Positions 1 through 5,241 of a stretch of 5,256 nucleotides of DNA are shown here, one piece after another. The translations under genes and the position numbers were made by a program. The stretch's first letter is position 1. Each line of letters starts with the position of its first letter. Source of the stretch: BTRG01 sp036986275 (lineage in GTDB: Bacteria > Pseudomonadota > Gammaproteobacteria > Acidiferrobacterales > SZUA-150); the NCBI GenBank assembly GCA_036986275.1, contig BTRG01000090.1:1-5256 (forward strand), in the 5' to 3' direction. The notes under the pieces were generated by a model, which was given only the letters and a program-made list of their open reading frames with translations, ran no database searches and was not told the origin of the DNA.

Positions 1-16
1 ACTGAAAGCAGACACT

Positions 17-87
17 CAGTAACGACTCAGCTCACGGGATTTTGCGAAGCGCAGCGCAGCAAAATTCCGGTGTAGCGTCTTGTTATG
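17..87 (-). other. Integron-type attC recombination site (putative)
   Basis: Read on the minus strand, this is a ~70-nt imperfect palindrome running from CATAAC (87 to 82) to GTTACTG (23 to 17). The outer complementary boxes are TAAC and GTTA. Inside them GAC pairs with GTC, GCT with AGC, and CACCGGAATTTTGC with GCAAAATCCCGTG, with one bulge and one mismatch. The unpaired centre is a GC-rich TGCGCTGCGCTTC. Outer TAAC/GTTA boxes, an AA spacer, inner arms with extrahelical bases and a variable loop are the known attC layout. It lies immediately 3' of the minus-strand gene at 118-495, where a cassette attC belongs. The outer boxes only partly fit the RYYYAAC/GTTRRRY consensus (the right box reads GTTACTG), so this is a structural rather than an exact-consensus call. 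An ordinary stem-loop is the alternative. Confidence 0.62.
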
Positions 88-509
88 TATATCAATAGTA
101 ATGTGTAACTTCATGATTTACATTTTATTAAACATTTCAATTATATCGATTAAGCAAGCAGGTTTTTTAGTAAGGGCAATATCAATATAACATTCCCTGA
201 TACGAACTGAATCTTCTTTTAGGACTTCACTGCATAGTCTTGCAAATATTATTTTGCCTTGAAACTCTGATTTCCAGTCGTCATTAGTTAGAAGTGCTTC
301 TAATCTAACCTTCTCATTATTTAGCCACTTTTCAGTTTCTGCTTTTTCAAGTTTCCTTGAGAGTTCTTGTAGGTTCATCTCAAGGCCATCAGTAATTTCC
401 ACTATAACTTGATCAATGGTTTTTTTATCAACTGAGCTTACTTTAGGTGCGCTTATTGAATAATTTGCATTTAGATATTCTTTAAAGTTTTTCACTACTG
501 TCCCGTTAA
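23..509 (-). mobile_element. Putative integron gene cassette (one ORF plus attC)
   Basis: If the attC call is right, the cassette is circa 487 bp on the minus strand. It would run from the TT after G510 (in CCCG/TTAACG) through the 125-aa gene to the attC cleavage point G23/TT. Size, one ORF per unit, minimal 5' leader and an attC just after the stop codon fit known cassettes. The unit is far more AT-rich than the asnB and transporter genes, which suggests separate acquisition. No integron integrase is visible, so it would be a lone attC cassette or the edge of a CALIN-type cluster running beyond position 1. The 5' boundary is the weak point, because no second attC is seen between the gene and asnB and the GTT sits in the centre of a palindrome. 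Confidence 0.42.
118..495 (-). CDS. Hypothetical protein, AT-rich, 125 aa, probable cassette gene
   Basis: I do not recognise a family. The predicted protein is soluble, charged and mostly helical, with no signal peptide or membrane segment. Residues about 40-70 (from NLQELSRKLEKAE onward) are rich in Leu, Glu and Lys and could form a coiled coil. The C-terminal third (from about residue 80) is compact, with two cysteines near FARLCSEV and RECYIDIA and a third in KKPACLIDI. The start is GTG at 495-493. GGGA five bases upstream is a fair Shine-Dalgarno, and no other start occurs in frame before the upstream stop at 538-540. A later ATG (residue 40) would give an 86-aa form. Base composition is about one third GC, against clearly higher GC in the neighbours, and the gene ends just before the attC-like site. 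Both point to acquired DNA. The function is unknown; cassette genes of this kind are mostly uncharacterised, some being toxin-antitoxin or phage-defence proteins, but nothing here shows that. Confidence 0.75.
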   Translation of the reverse strand: MKNFKEYLNANYSISAPKVSSVDKKTIDQVIVEITDGLEMNLQELSRKLEKAETEKWLNNEKVRLEALLTNDDWKSEFQGKIIFARLCSEVLKEDSVRIRECYIDIALTKKPACLIDIIEMFNKM

Positions 510-528
510 CGGGACAGCAGTGAGTCCC
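493..528 (-). promoter_or_regulatory. Self-complementary leader covering the RBS and GTG start
   Basis: On the minus strand, CACTGCTGTCCC (522-511) pairs with GGGACAGTAGTG (504-493) around a GTTAAC loop. All positions but one (497/518) are complementary, giving a 30-bp near-perfect palindrome. The right arm contains the likely Shine-Dalgarno GGGA and ends with the GTG start codon of the 125-aa gene, so the hairpin would sequester translation initiation. A second GGGAC (528-524) can pair instead with GTCCC (515-511), which would release the start region, so the two hairpins are mutually exclusive. As DNA the same palindrome could be an operator. There is no T-run, so it is not an intrinsic terminator. 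The sequence symmetry is seen directly; the regulatory role is inference. Confidence 0.5.
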
Positions 529-532
529 AACA

Positions 533-610
533 CTAAATTATCGGCGCTATCGTCACCGTTTGTCCATTGCCGGTGAGTCGCATTTTTACATCGCCATGCT
601 CGCTATAAAC
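533..610 (-). pseudogene. Possible short gene remnant (25 codons)
   Basis: Between two in-frame stops on the minus strand, a 25-codon frame reads with an ordered, beta-strand-like pattern that includes VKMRLTGNGQTVTIAPII, followed by TAG at 535-533. Its composition resembles the C-terminal end of a real protein more than random spacer does, but there is no start codon with a ribosome site, no homologue I can name, and it is very short. It overlaps the proposed promoter of the 125-aa gene. It could be the tail of a gene whose front was lost, or chance. Confidence 0.18.
537..566 (-). promoter_or_regulatory. Putative sigma70 promoter for the 125-aa gene
   Basis: On the minus strand, TGGACA (566-561, five of six to TTGACA) is followed after 18 bases by GATAAT (542-537, five of six to TATAAT). 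Transcription would start near 528-531, leaving a leader of about 35 nt made almost wholly of the two competing hairpins. It could also be a chance match, since short promoter-like pairs are common. Confidence 0.4.
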
Positions 611-653
611 CTAAGCCAGTAGCAGCTAAGCTATTTGTCGGCTATACCTAAGC
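602..653. repeat. Imperfect direct repeat GCTATA(AA)CCTAAGC
   Basis: GCTATAAACCTAAGC (602-616) recurs as GCTATACCTAAGC (641-653), differing by a two-base indel, and a third CTAAGC lies at 626-631. The repeats fill the short spacer downstream of asnB. No function can be assigned; they may be slippage products or a binding-site cluster. Confidence 0.3.
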
Positions 654-663
654 ATTACGATGC

Positions 664-2178
664 TCAGTCGAGCTGCCAACGGCCCACACTGGCGAGTACT
701 GCCTGGGGCTGCTCGAATTGCTCTATGAGCAGACGGTGGTAGAAACACTCTTCGTTTGATCGTAGGCGATCAGCCGTAAACCGTACCTTATAATCATCGG
801 TATCGATCCCCGCAGCGGTGCATTCCAGCACCGCCGGCAGCAGGTCGACCATACCGCTGCCTTCATCGAACTGCTCTTTGTCGCGCCACACGATCTCGGG
901 TGGCAGCAGATCCTCGAATGCCTTGCGCAGGATCCATTTCTCGATGCGTAGGCCATAGTCGCCGGTCTTGAGTTTTAATTCCGGCGGTACGGTCTGGGCC
1001 ATAGCAATGACATCGGCATCGAGAAACGGCACGCGCGCCTCGATGGCATGGCGCATGGTCATGCGGTCCACCCTCTGCAGGTTGATATTGTGCAACCGGG
1101 TAACCGAGCGGCGCAGTTCACTGTGCAATGCCTGATAGTCGGTAATTCCTTTGTGATAAGTGTAACCGGCAAATAATTCGTCGGCACCTTCGCCGGTAAG
1201 AATGACCTTCACCTTGTCCGCCGCCATACGCGCACAGAACCAGGTGGGGATGGCACTGCGCACCAGATCCTGGTCGAAGGATTCCAGGTGATAGATGATC
1301 TCCGGCAGTTTTTCGACTACCTCGGCGGCGCTGCACACATACTCATGATGGATGGACCCAATGTGGCGGGCGACGTGCCGTGCCGCCTCCAGGTCACGCG
1401 AGCCCTCGACTCCCACCGAGAAGGTGTGCAGCTCAGACATATACTTTTTTGCCACCGCTGTAATGATACTGCTATCGAGCCCACCCGAGAGAAATGCACC
1501 TAATGGCACATCACTCAACAACCTTTTCTTCACCGCAGCCTCGATGGTCTCGCGCACCCGGCGGATGTGTACTGCCAAATCAAGACTCAGCGGCACTTGA
1601 TTTGGCACTTGATAATAGGTGTGAAACCCGCTTTCAGAGTCGTAAAGAGTGCCGGGCGGAAACTCCTTGATTTCCTCAGTCAGCGGCGTCAACGCTTTGA
1701 GTTCCGAGGCAAAGTAAATTGTTTCGGCTCCGTTGTCTTGAGACTGCCGGGCATAATACAGCGGCTTGATGCCGATGCGATCGCGCGCCAGTATCAATCT
1801 ATTGTTCGAAGAGATAGCGAAAGCAAACATACCGTCAAGCAAACGCGGGGTTGATAATCCGTGATCTTCGTATAGATGGAGAATGGTTTCACTATCGCTA
1901 TCGGAGGAAAACGCGTGGCTATCGCCAAGTTGTCGCCGCAACTGGGGGTGATTGTAGACCATGCCATTGGCCACCAGCGTCGCACTATGGTCTTCATTGT
2001 GAATGGGTTGCTGACCCTGGGCTGGGTCCATAATGGACAGGCGGGTGTGGCCCAATATCCCTTGGTTAACATGGACATGCACCCCGTAACCATCCGGTCC
2101 ACGGTGGCGCTGGGCCTCAATCATACTTTGTACTTTCGATTCGTTGACGTCTCCCCAAATCCCTGCGATTCCACACAT
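664..2178 (-). CDS. asnB: Asparagine synthetase, glutamine-hydrolysing (AsnB type)
   Basis: This cytoplasmic enzyme makes asparagine from aspartate, ATP and glutamine. Its N-terminal class II glutaminase domain (about 2-165) has the Cys2 nucleophile after Met removal (MCGIAG), RHRGPDG at 24-30, TRLSI at 45-49, NGMVYNH at 71-77 and Asp95. Its synthetase domain (about 205-490) has the ATP-pyrophosphatase loop SGGLDSS (231-237), GEGADE (329-334), EARVPFLD (380-387) and WRDKEQF (431-437), with Lys434 at the position of the catalytic Lys449 of E. coli AsnB. At 504 aa it is shorter than E. coli AsnB (554 aa), mainly through a missing C-terminal tail and a short internal insertion. In NGMVYNH, Met replaces the Glu normally contacting glutamine. 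The ATG at 2178-2176 follows an AGGG ribosome site. The gene is transcribed alone, divergently from the ABC operon. Relatives such as the AsnO-type amidotransferases of osmolyte synthesis were considered, but the motifs and length fit AsnB better. Confidence 0.93.
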   Translation of the reverse strand: MCGIAGIWGDVNESKVQSMIEAQRHRGPDGYGVHVHVNQGILGHTRLSIMDPAQGQQPIHNEDHSATLVANGMVYNHPQLRRQLGDSHAFSSDSDSETILHLYEDHGLSTPRLLDGMFAFAISSNNRLILARDRIGIKPLYYARQSQDNGAETIYFASELKALTPLTEEIKEFPPGTLYDSESGFHTYYQVPNQVPLSLDLAVHIRRVRETIEAAVKKRLLSDVPLGAFLSGGLDSSIITAVAKKYMSELHTFSVGVEGSRDLEAARHVARHIGSIHHEYVCSAAEVVEKLPEIIYHLESFDQDLVRSAIPTWFCARMAADKVKVILTGEGADELFAGYTYHKGITDYQALHSELRRSVTRLHNINLQRVDRMTMRHAIEARVPFLDADVIAMAQTVPPELKLKTGDYGLRIEKWILRKAFEDLLPPEIVWRDKEQFDEGSGMVDLLPAVLECTAAGIDTDDYKVRFTADRLRSNEECFYHRLLIEQFEQPQAVLASVGRWQLD

Positions 2179-2186
2179 AATAAGCG

Positions 2187-2190
2187 CCCT
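2187..2190 (-). promoter_or_regulatory. Ribosome binding site of asnB
   Basis: AGGG on the minus strand lies eight bases before the asnB ATG. It supports the ATG at 2178 as the start, as does the immediately following MCGI with the conserved Cys2. Confidence 0.65.
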
Positions 2191-2235
2191 AAGTAAATTC
2201 TATGCATATCGGATATGTAAATGTCAGATATTCTA

Positions 2236-2265
2236 TTTATATTGGTTTAAATTGAGTTATTTCAA
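2236..2265 (-). promoter_or_regulatory. Putative sigma70 promoter of asnB
   Basis: On the minus strand, TTGAAA (2265-2260) and TATAAA (2241-2236) are separated by 18 bases. Transcription would begin near 2229, giving a leader of about 50 nt before the ATG. Both boxes are close to consensus and sit correctly upstream of the ribosome site. Confidence 0.5.
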
Positions 2266-2269
2266 CTCA
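2253..2269. promoter_or_regulatory. Inverted repeat TGAGTT-N5-AACTCA, possible operator
   Basis: This perfect 6-bp inverted repeat with a five-base spacer overlaps the proposed -35 box of asnB and lies about 55 bp before the ABC operon start. That is a suitable place for a repressor or activator affecting both units. No regulator can be named from the sequence. Confidence 0.35.
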
Positions 2270-2322
2270 TTCTTTCCAATCCATCGCTTGTGTGCCATCG
2301 GTAATTCCAACACACTATCTGG

Positions 2323-3075
2323 ATGCTGGTACTGTCGCATGTTTCCAAAAACTATGGTGACACCCAGGCCCTTGCACCGACTGATCTTCAGGTGCCGGCC
2401 GGCGAAACCCTGGTGCTCATCGGCCCCAGCGGCTGCGGCAAATCTACACTCTTACGCCTGATTGCCGGTCTGATCCAGCCGGATTCCGGTGCCATCTGCC
2501 TCGAAGGAACGGCGTTAACGCCCGCCAATATTTTCCAGACACGACAGCACATGGGCTACGTCATCCAGGAAGGTGGTCTGTTTCCCCATCTCATGGTACG
2601 CGACAATGTGACCGTGATGGCGCGCTATCTGCAGCGCGAGACTGATTGGATTGATTCCCGACTTGCGGAGCTGGCTGAACTGGTGCGCCTACCTCAGGAG
2701 TTGATGACTCGTTTTCCGGACGAGCTTTCCGGCGGGCAGCGCCAACGCGTCAGTCTGATGCGCGCCCTGATGTTGGATCCGGAGCTGTTACTGCTGGACG
2801 AACCGCTGGGGGCGCTGGACCCGATGATCCGTTATGAGCTGCAACAGGAGCTTAAATCCATATTTGGTCAACTTGGCAAAACCGTCGTCATGGTGACCCA
2901 TGACATCGCCGAGGCCGCTTATTTCGGCCAGACCCTGGTGCTGATGCGGGACGGACGTATCGTTCAAACCGGCAGCTTCAAGCAATTGGCCCAGACACCG
3001 GCCGAACCGTTCGTCGAACAATTCATCTCCGCACAACGCGAACCCATGGCGCAACTCACCGAGGCGCTTAGATGA
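2323..3075 (+). CDS. ABC transporter ATPase, quaternary-amine/osmoprotectant class
   Basis: This is the nucleotide-binding subunit of an importer, driving uptake through the downstream permease fusion at the inner face of the cytoplasmic membrane. The 250-aa protein has Walker A GPSGCGKST (34-42), a Q-loop in YVIQEGGLFPH (Gln82), signature LSGGQ (135-139), Walker B LLLLDEP with Asp159/Glu160, D-loop ALD and the switch His193 (VTHD). The GLFPH stretch after the Q-loop is typical of the ProV/OpuCA group. ProV and OpuCA usually run to about 400 residues with C-terminal CBS domains that sense ionic strength; this one stops after a short tail and lacks them, so gating must differ. ATG 2323 is the only usable start, since a stop lies just upstream at 2302-2304, but no clear ribosome site precedes it. 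Its TGA overlaps the next gene's ATG (ATGA), indicating translational coupling. The exact substrate cannot be read from this subunit. Confidence 0.9.
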   Translation: MLVLSHVSKNYGDTQALAPTDLQVPAGETLVLIGPSGCGKSTLLRLIAGLIQPDSGAICLEGTALTPANIFQTRQHMGYVIQEGGLFPHLMVRDNVTVMARYLQRETDWIDSRLAELAELVRLPQELMTRFPDELSGGQRQRVSLMRALMLDPELLLLDEPLGALDPMIRYELQQELKSIFGQLGKTVVMVTHDIAEAAYFGQTLVLMRDGRIVQTGSFKQLAQTPAEPFVEQFISAQREPMAQLTEALR

Positions 3076-4619
3076 AAGTAGCAAGGATAGATAGGGCAGG
3101 GTGGTTAGGGCTGGTGTTGGTCTGGCTTTGCATCGCCGCATGGGTACGCCCGGTTCCAGCTGCCGAGCCGCCAGTGCAGATCACGGTCGGCTCAAAGAAT
3201 TTTACTGAGTCGGTTATCCTGGGGGAGATGCTCCACCACCTGGTTCAGGCAGCAGGTATCGAGGTCAACCATCGGCAACAACTCGGTGGTACACGTGTGT
3301 TGTGGAACGCACTGCTCAGTGGTGAGATCGATGTCTATCCGGAATACACCGGCACCCTCATGCAGGAGATCCTGGTCAATGAAAACCTGAAGACTGAGGA
3401 ACAACTCAAGCAGGCCCTGGCGGCACATGGCCTGCGCATGGGCCATCCATTGGGCTTTAACAATACCTATGCGATCGGCATGCAGGACGAACTTGCTGAA
3501 CAACTCAAGCTGCGCACGATCTCCGATTTGCGCAGCCAACCCGATCTTGTGCTTGGTTTCGGTAACGAGTTCATGGATCGAGCGGATGGTTGGCCCGGTT
3601 TGCAGCAACGTTATCAGCTTCCGCATCGCAACGTCAGGGGCCTGGACCATGACCTTGCCTATCGTGGCATCGAGTCGGGCACGCTGCATGTCACCGATCT
3701 CTACGCGACCGATGCAGAAATCGCCTACTACCGTTTGCGTGCGCTTGAGGACGATCTTAATTATTTCCCGGTTTATAACGCCGTCATTCTATATCGCGCC
3801 GATCTCAAACAACGTGCACCGGAGGTCGTGGCGTTGTTCAAGCAGTTGGCCGGCCGCATTGACGCACCGACCATGAGCGAGATGAACGCCCGGGTGAAAC
3901 TGCATGGCGAGACCGAAGCGGTCGTGGCGGCCAATTTCCTGGCGCAAACCTTAACGCTGGATATCGATCTTCGGCCACAAACGGCATGGCAACGGTTCTG
4001 GCGGCATACTGTAGAACATCTGATACTAGTTGGAATCTCTTTATCCGCAGCGATCCTTCTTGCCATTCCGCTGGGCATCCTGGCAGCGCGTCGTGCGCGC
4101 ATTGGGCATATCGTGCTCAGTGTGGCCAGCATCCTGCAAACGATTCCATCCCTGGCGTTGTTTGTCTTCATGATCCCACTGTTGGGCATTGGCGGACCAC
4201 CAGCGATCATGGCCCTGTTTCTCTACAGCCTGCTGCCAATCATTCGCAACACCTATGCCGGCCTCAAGGATATTCCACCTGCCATCGTGGAGTCGGCCCA
4301 GGCACTCGGCTTACCATCGCGCGCAAGGCTACGCATCGTTGAGTTACCCTTGGCCACTCGTGCCATTCTCGCTGGGATCAAGACCGCAGCGGTGATCAAT
4401 GTGGGCACGGCAACGCTTGGTGCCCTCATTGGTGCCGGCGGCTATGGCCAGCCCATCCTCACCGGTATACGACTCGATGATATTGGTTTGATCCTGCAAG
4501 GCGCAGTCCCGTCCGCCGCACTGGCGTTGCTTGTGCAAGGGTTGTTTGAGCTCGTTGAGCGAGGGTTATTACCGAAAGGACTTCGCGTACAAGCGAGCGA
4601 GCTGAAGTCGGTGACTTAG
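3072..4619 (+). CDS. Fused substrate-binding protein/permease, glycine betaine-choline class
   Basis: One 515-aa chain combines binding protein and channel of an ABC importer. Residues 1-31 are a signal peptide or anchor (positive start, hydrophobic core, cleavage after VPA). Residues about 35-300 form the OpuAC/ProX-type binding domain, with VGSKNFTESVILGEML (39-54), EIDVYPEYTGT (85-95) and DLYATDAEIAYY (209-220) followed by FPVYNAVILYR, all hallmarks of quaternary-amine receptors. Residues about 313-495 form the permease domain, with about five membrane helices and the EAA-loop region ESAQALGLPSRARLRIVELP (407-426) that docks to the ATPase. Known fusions such as EgtU or OpuABC carry the permease first; here the receptor is N-terminal. 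If the signal is cleaved the receptor lies periplasmic ahead of the first permease helix. No lipobox cysteine is seen. The start codon overlaps the ATPase stop. The ligand could be betaine, carnitine, choline, ergothioneine or similar; the sequence does not decide. Confidence 0.9.
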   Translation: MKVARIDRAGWLGLVLVWLCIAAWVRPVPAAEPPVQITVGSKNFTESVILGEMLHHLVQAAGIEVNHRQQLGGTRVLWNALLSGEIDVYPEYTGTLMQEILVNENLKTEEQLKQALAAHGLRMGHPLGFNNTYAIGMQDELAEQLKLRTISDLRSQPDLVLGFGNEFMDRADGWPGLQQRYQLPHRNVRGLDHDLAYRGIESGTLHVTDLYATDAEIAYYRLRALEDDLNYFPVYNAVILYRADLKQRAPEVVALFKQLAGRIDAPTMSEMNARVKLHGETEAVVAANFLAQTLTLDIDLRPQTAWQRFWRHTVEHLILVGISLSAAILLAIPLGILAARRARIGHIVLSVASILQTIPSLALFVFMIPLLGIGGPPAIMALFLYSLLPIIRNTYAGLKDIPPAIVESAQALGLPSRARLRIVELPLATRAILAGIKTAAVINVGTATLGALIGAGGYGQPILTGIRLDDIGLILQGAVPSAALALLVQGLFELVERGLLPKGLRVQASELKSVT

Positions 4620-4805
4620 AGAAGTGTTACTACATCATTGATGGAGTCCGCACAGTCGATCTGACAGGTTTGTTACGAAATCTCGTGTCTTATTTTTTTC
4701 CAGGTTTTGTAACATTCTCAACCGATAGCTCCCCACCAATAACCCTATATGATGGTTTCTTGATCAAACCGACACCCACTAATAACCGGATAGAATACAA
4801 GAACA
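4620..4805. other. Non-coding interval between the ABC operon and the insertion element
   Basis: No convincing gene is seen. It contains the weak terminator candidate, two similar direct copies (AGGTTTGTTAC near 4667 and AGGTTTTGTAAC near 4702) and the short palindrome TTGATCAA inside GGTTTCTTGATCAAACC (about 4754-4770). No promoter or RNA gene could be supported. Confidence 0.5.
4675..4699 (+). terminator. Weak intrinsic terminator candidate after the ABC operon
   Basis: ACGA-AATC-TCGT (4675-4686) forms a four-pair stem followed shortly by TTATTTTTTT (4690-4699). The location, about 55 bp after the fusion gene's stop, is right and the T-run is good, but the stem is short and AT-rich, so efficiency is doubtful. 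Confidence 0.3.
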
Positions 4806-4826
4806 TGTGTGTAGCGAATTAATAAT
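4806..4826 (+). repeat. Left terminal inverted repeat of the insertion element
   Basis: TGTGTGTAGCGAATTAATAAT is the reverse complement of 5221-5241 except at three positions (4809, 4821, 4822). Its outer TG is typical of the IS3/IS481 class. Confidence 0.7.
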
Positions 4827-4894
4827 GATAACCTGAAAAAAACTCACTTAGGCAGTCTTGTCCTTGTACCCAACCTTCCCTACCCTTTTCTACC

Positions 4895-5218
4895 ATGCAG
4901 GATCTGCTGGTACTCTTCGTACATCTACTGATCACACTCGCCAAACTTATGGGACCCGGTGGTGCGAGGGCCGTCATCGCCGACAGCCTTCTGATGAAGC
5001 CACAATTTCTGATCTTCAATCGCTCTCGGTGACGCGCGCCCAATCTCTCGGCACGGGATCGATTCCTACTCGGCTTCAGATCGCTGTTTATCAACCCCTA
5101 CCGCTTTCGGCGAGTCACGGTGATTATCCGGCCCTCGACGCTTTTGAAATTTCATGACCTACTCAAGCAGCGCAAGCATCGCACCGCCATGGACTTTTTC
5201 AGACACCCATTGCTGTAA
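4895..5218 (+). pseudogene. Truncated integrase-core (DDE) transposase, internal stop
   Basis: From the ATG at 4895 the frame reads MQDLLVLFVHLLITLAKLMG, then a GPGGARAVIADSLLMK stretch and NRSR, meets TGA at 5030-5032 (codon 46), and continues in the same frame with RAPNLSARDRFLLGF, NPYRF, IIRPSTLLKFH and LKQRKHR before TAA at 5216-5218. I recognise this as the N-terminal part of a widespread proteobacterial integrase-core transposase of about 300 or more residues, in which the R-x-RAPNL junction is normally continuous. One substitution therefore created the stop. Similarity fades after codon 96, where an unrelated MDFFRHPLL tail follows. The helix-turn-helix and catalytic DDE domains are absent, so it cannot be active. 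No ribosome site precedes the ATG. It fills the inside of the inverted-repeat element. Confidence 0.8.
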
Positions 5219-5220
5219 AA

Positions 5221-5241
5221 ATTAGGAATTCGCTACAGACA
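5221..5241 (-). repeat. Right terminal inverted repeat of the insertion element
   Basis: This is the complement of the left end (18 of 21 positions) and ends in CA at 5240-5241. It lies just after the transposase remnant's TAA stop. Immediately outside, CAGAC-AG-GTCTG (5237-5248) forms a small palindrome straddling the boundary. Confidence 0.7.

Larger units (their letters stand above)
2179..2322. promoter_or_regulatory. Divergent promoter region between asnB and the ABC operon
   Basis: This AT-rich 144-bp spacer serves both directions. It holds the proposed asnB promoter, a 17-bp inverted repeat (2253-2269) and CATAT-CGG-ATATG (2205-2217), which falls in the asnB leader. For the plus-strand operon only weak promoter matches are seen, for example TTGAGT (2252) with TCCAAT (2275) at 17-base spacing. 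The ATG at 2323 has no clear Shine-Dalgarno. Confidence 0.6.
4806..5241 (+). mobile_element. Miniature, non-autonomous insertion element (decayed IS)
   Basis: The 436-bp element is bounded by terminal inverted repeats that match at 18 of 21 positions. It begins TGTGTGTAGCGAATT and ends AATTCGCTACAGACA. A 5'-TG start and CA-3' end are the known boundary style of IS3/IS481-type elements. Inside is a truncated, stop-interrupted integrase-core transposase reading in the same direction. A full element of this type would be over 1 kb, so most of the transposase gene has been deleted while both ends remain, as in a MITE. No clear target duplication is visible (ACA before, GGT after), consistent with age or a slightly different true boundary. 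It could still be mobilised in trans by an intact relative. Confidence 0.68.

Noticed and set aside
493..522. The 30-bp palindrome as an intrinsic terminator of asnB
   Set aside because: The stem is strong, but no run of T follows on either strand and the downstream arm holds a start codon.
651..664. AGCAT-TACG-ATGCT hairpin at the asnB stop as a terminator
   Set aside because: The stem is only five pairs, it overlaps the stop codon, and no T-run follows on the minus strand.
2788..3141. Minus-strand open frame opposite the ATPase gene
   Set aside because: It lies antisense to conserved Walker B and switch-histidine codons, so its openness follows from the codon use of the real gene.
3192..3689. 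Minus-strand open frame of 165 codons opposite the binding-protein domain
   Set aside because: It is a shadow of the strongly conserved plus-strand receptor domain, with no ribosome site or recognisable motif.
4819..5094. Minus-strand open frame of 91 codons
   Set aside because: It runs antisense across the transposase remnant and the left inverted repeat, and its Arg/Ser-rich product resembles no protein. The plus-strand frame from 4895 has clear family similarity.
4858..5157. Plus-strand open frame of 99 codons
   Set aside because: It is the out-of-frame shadow of the transposase pseudogene; the family-like residues are in the frame beginning at 4895.
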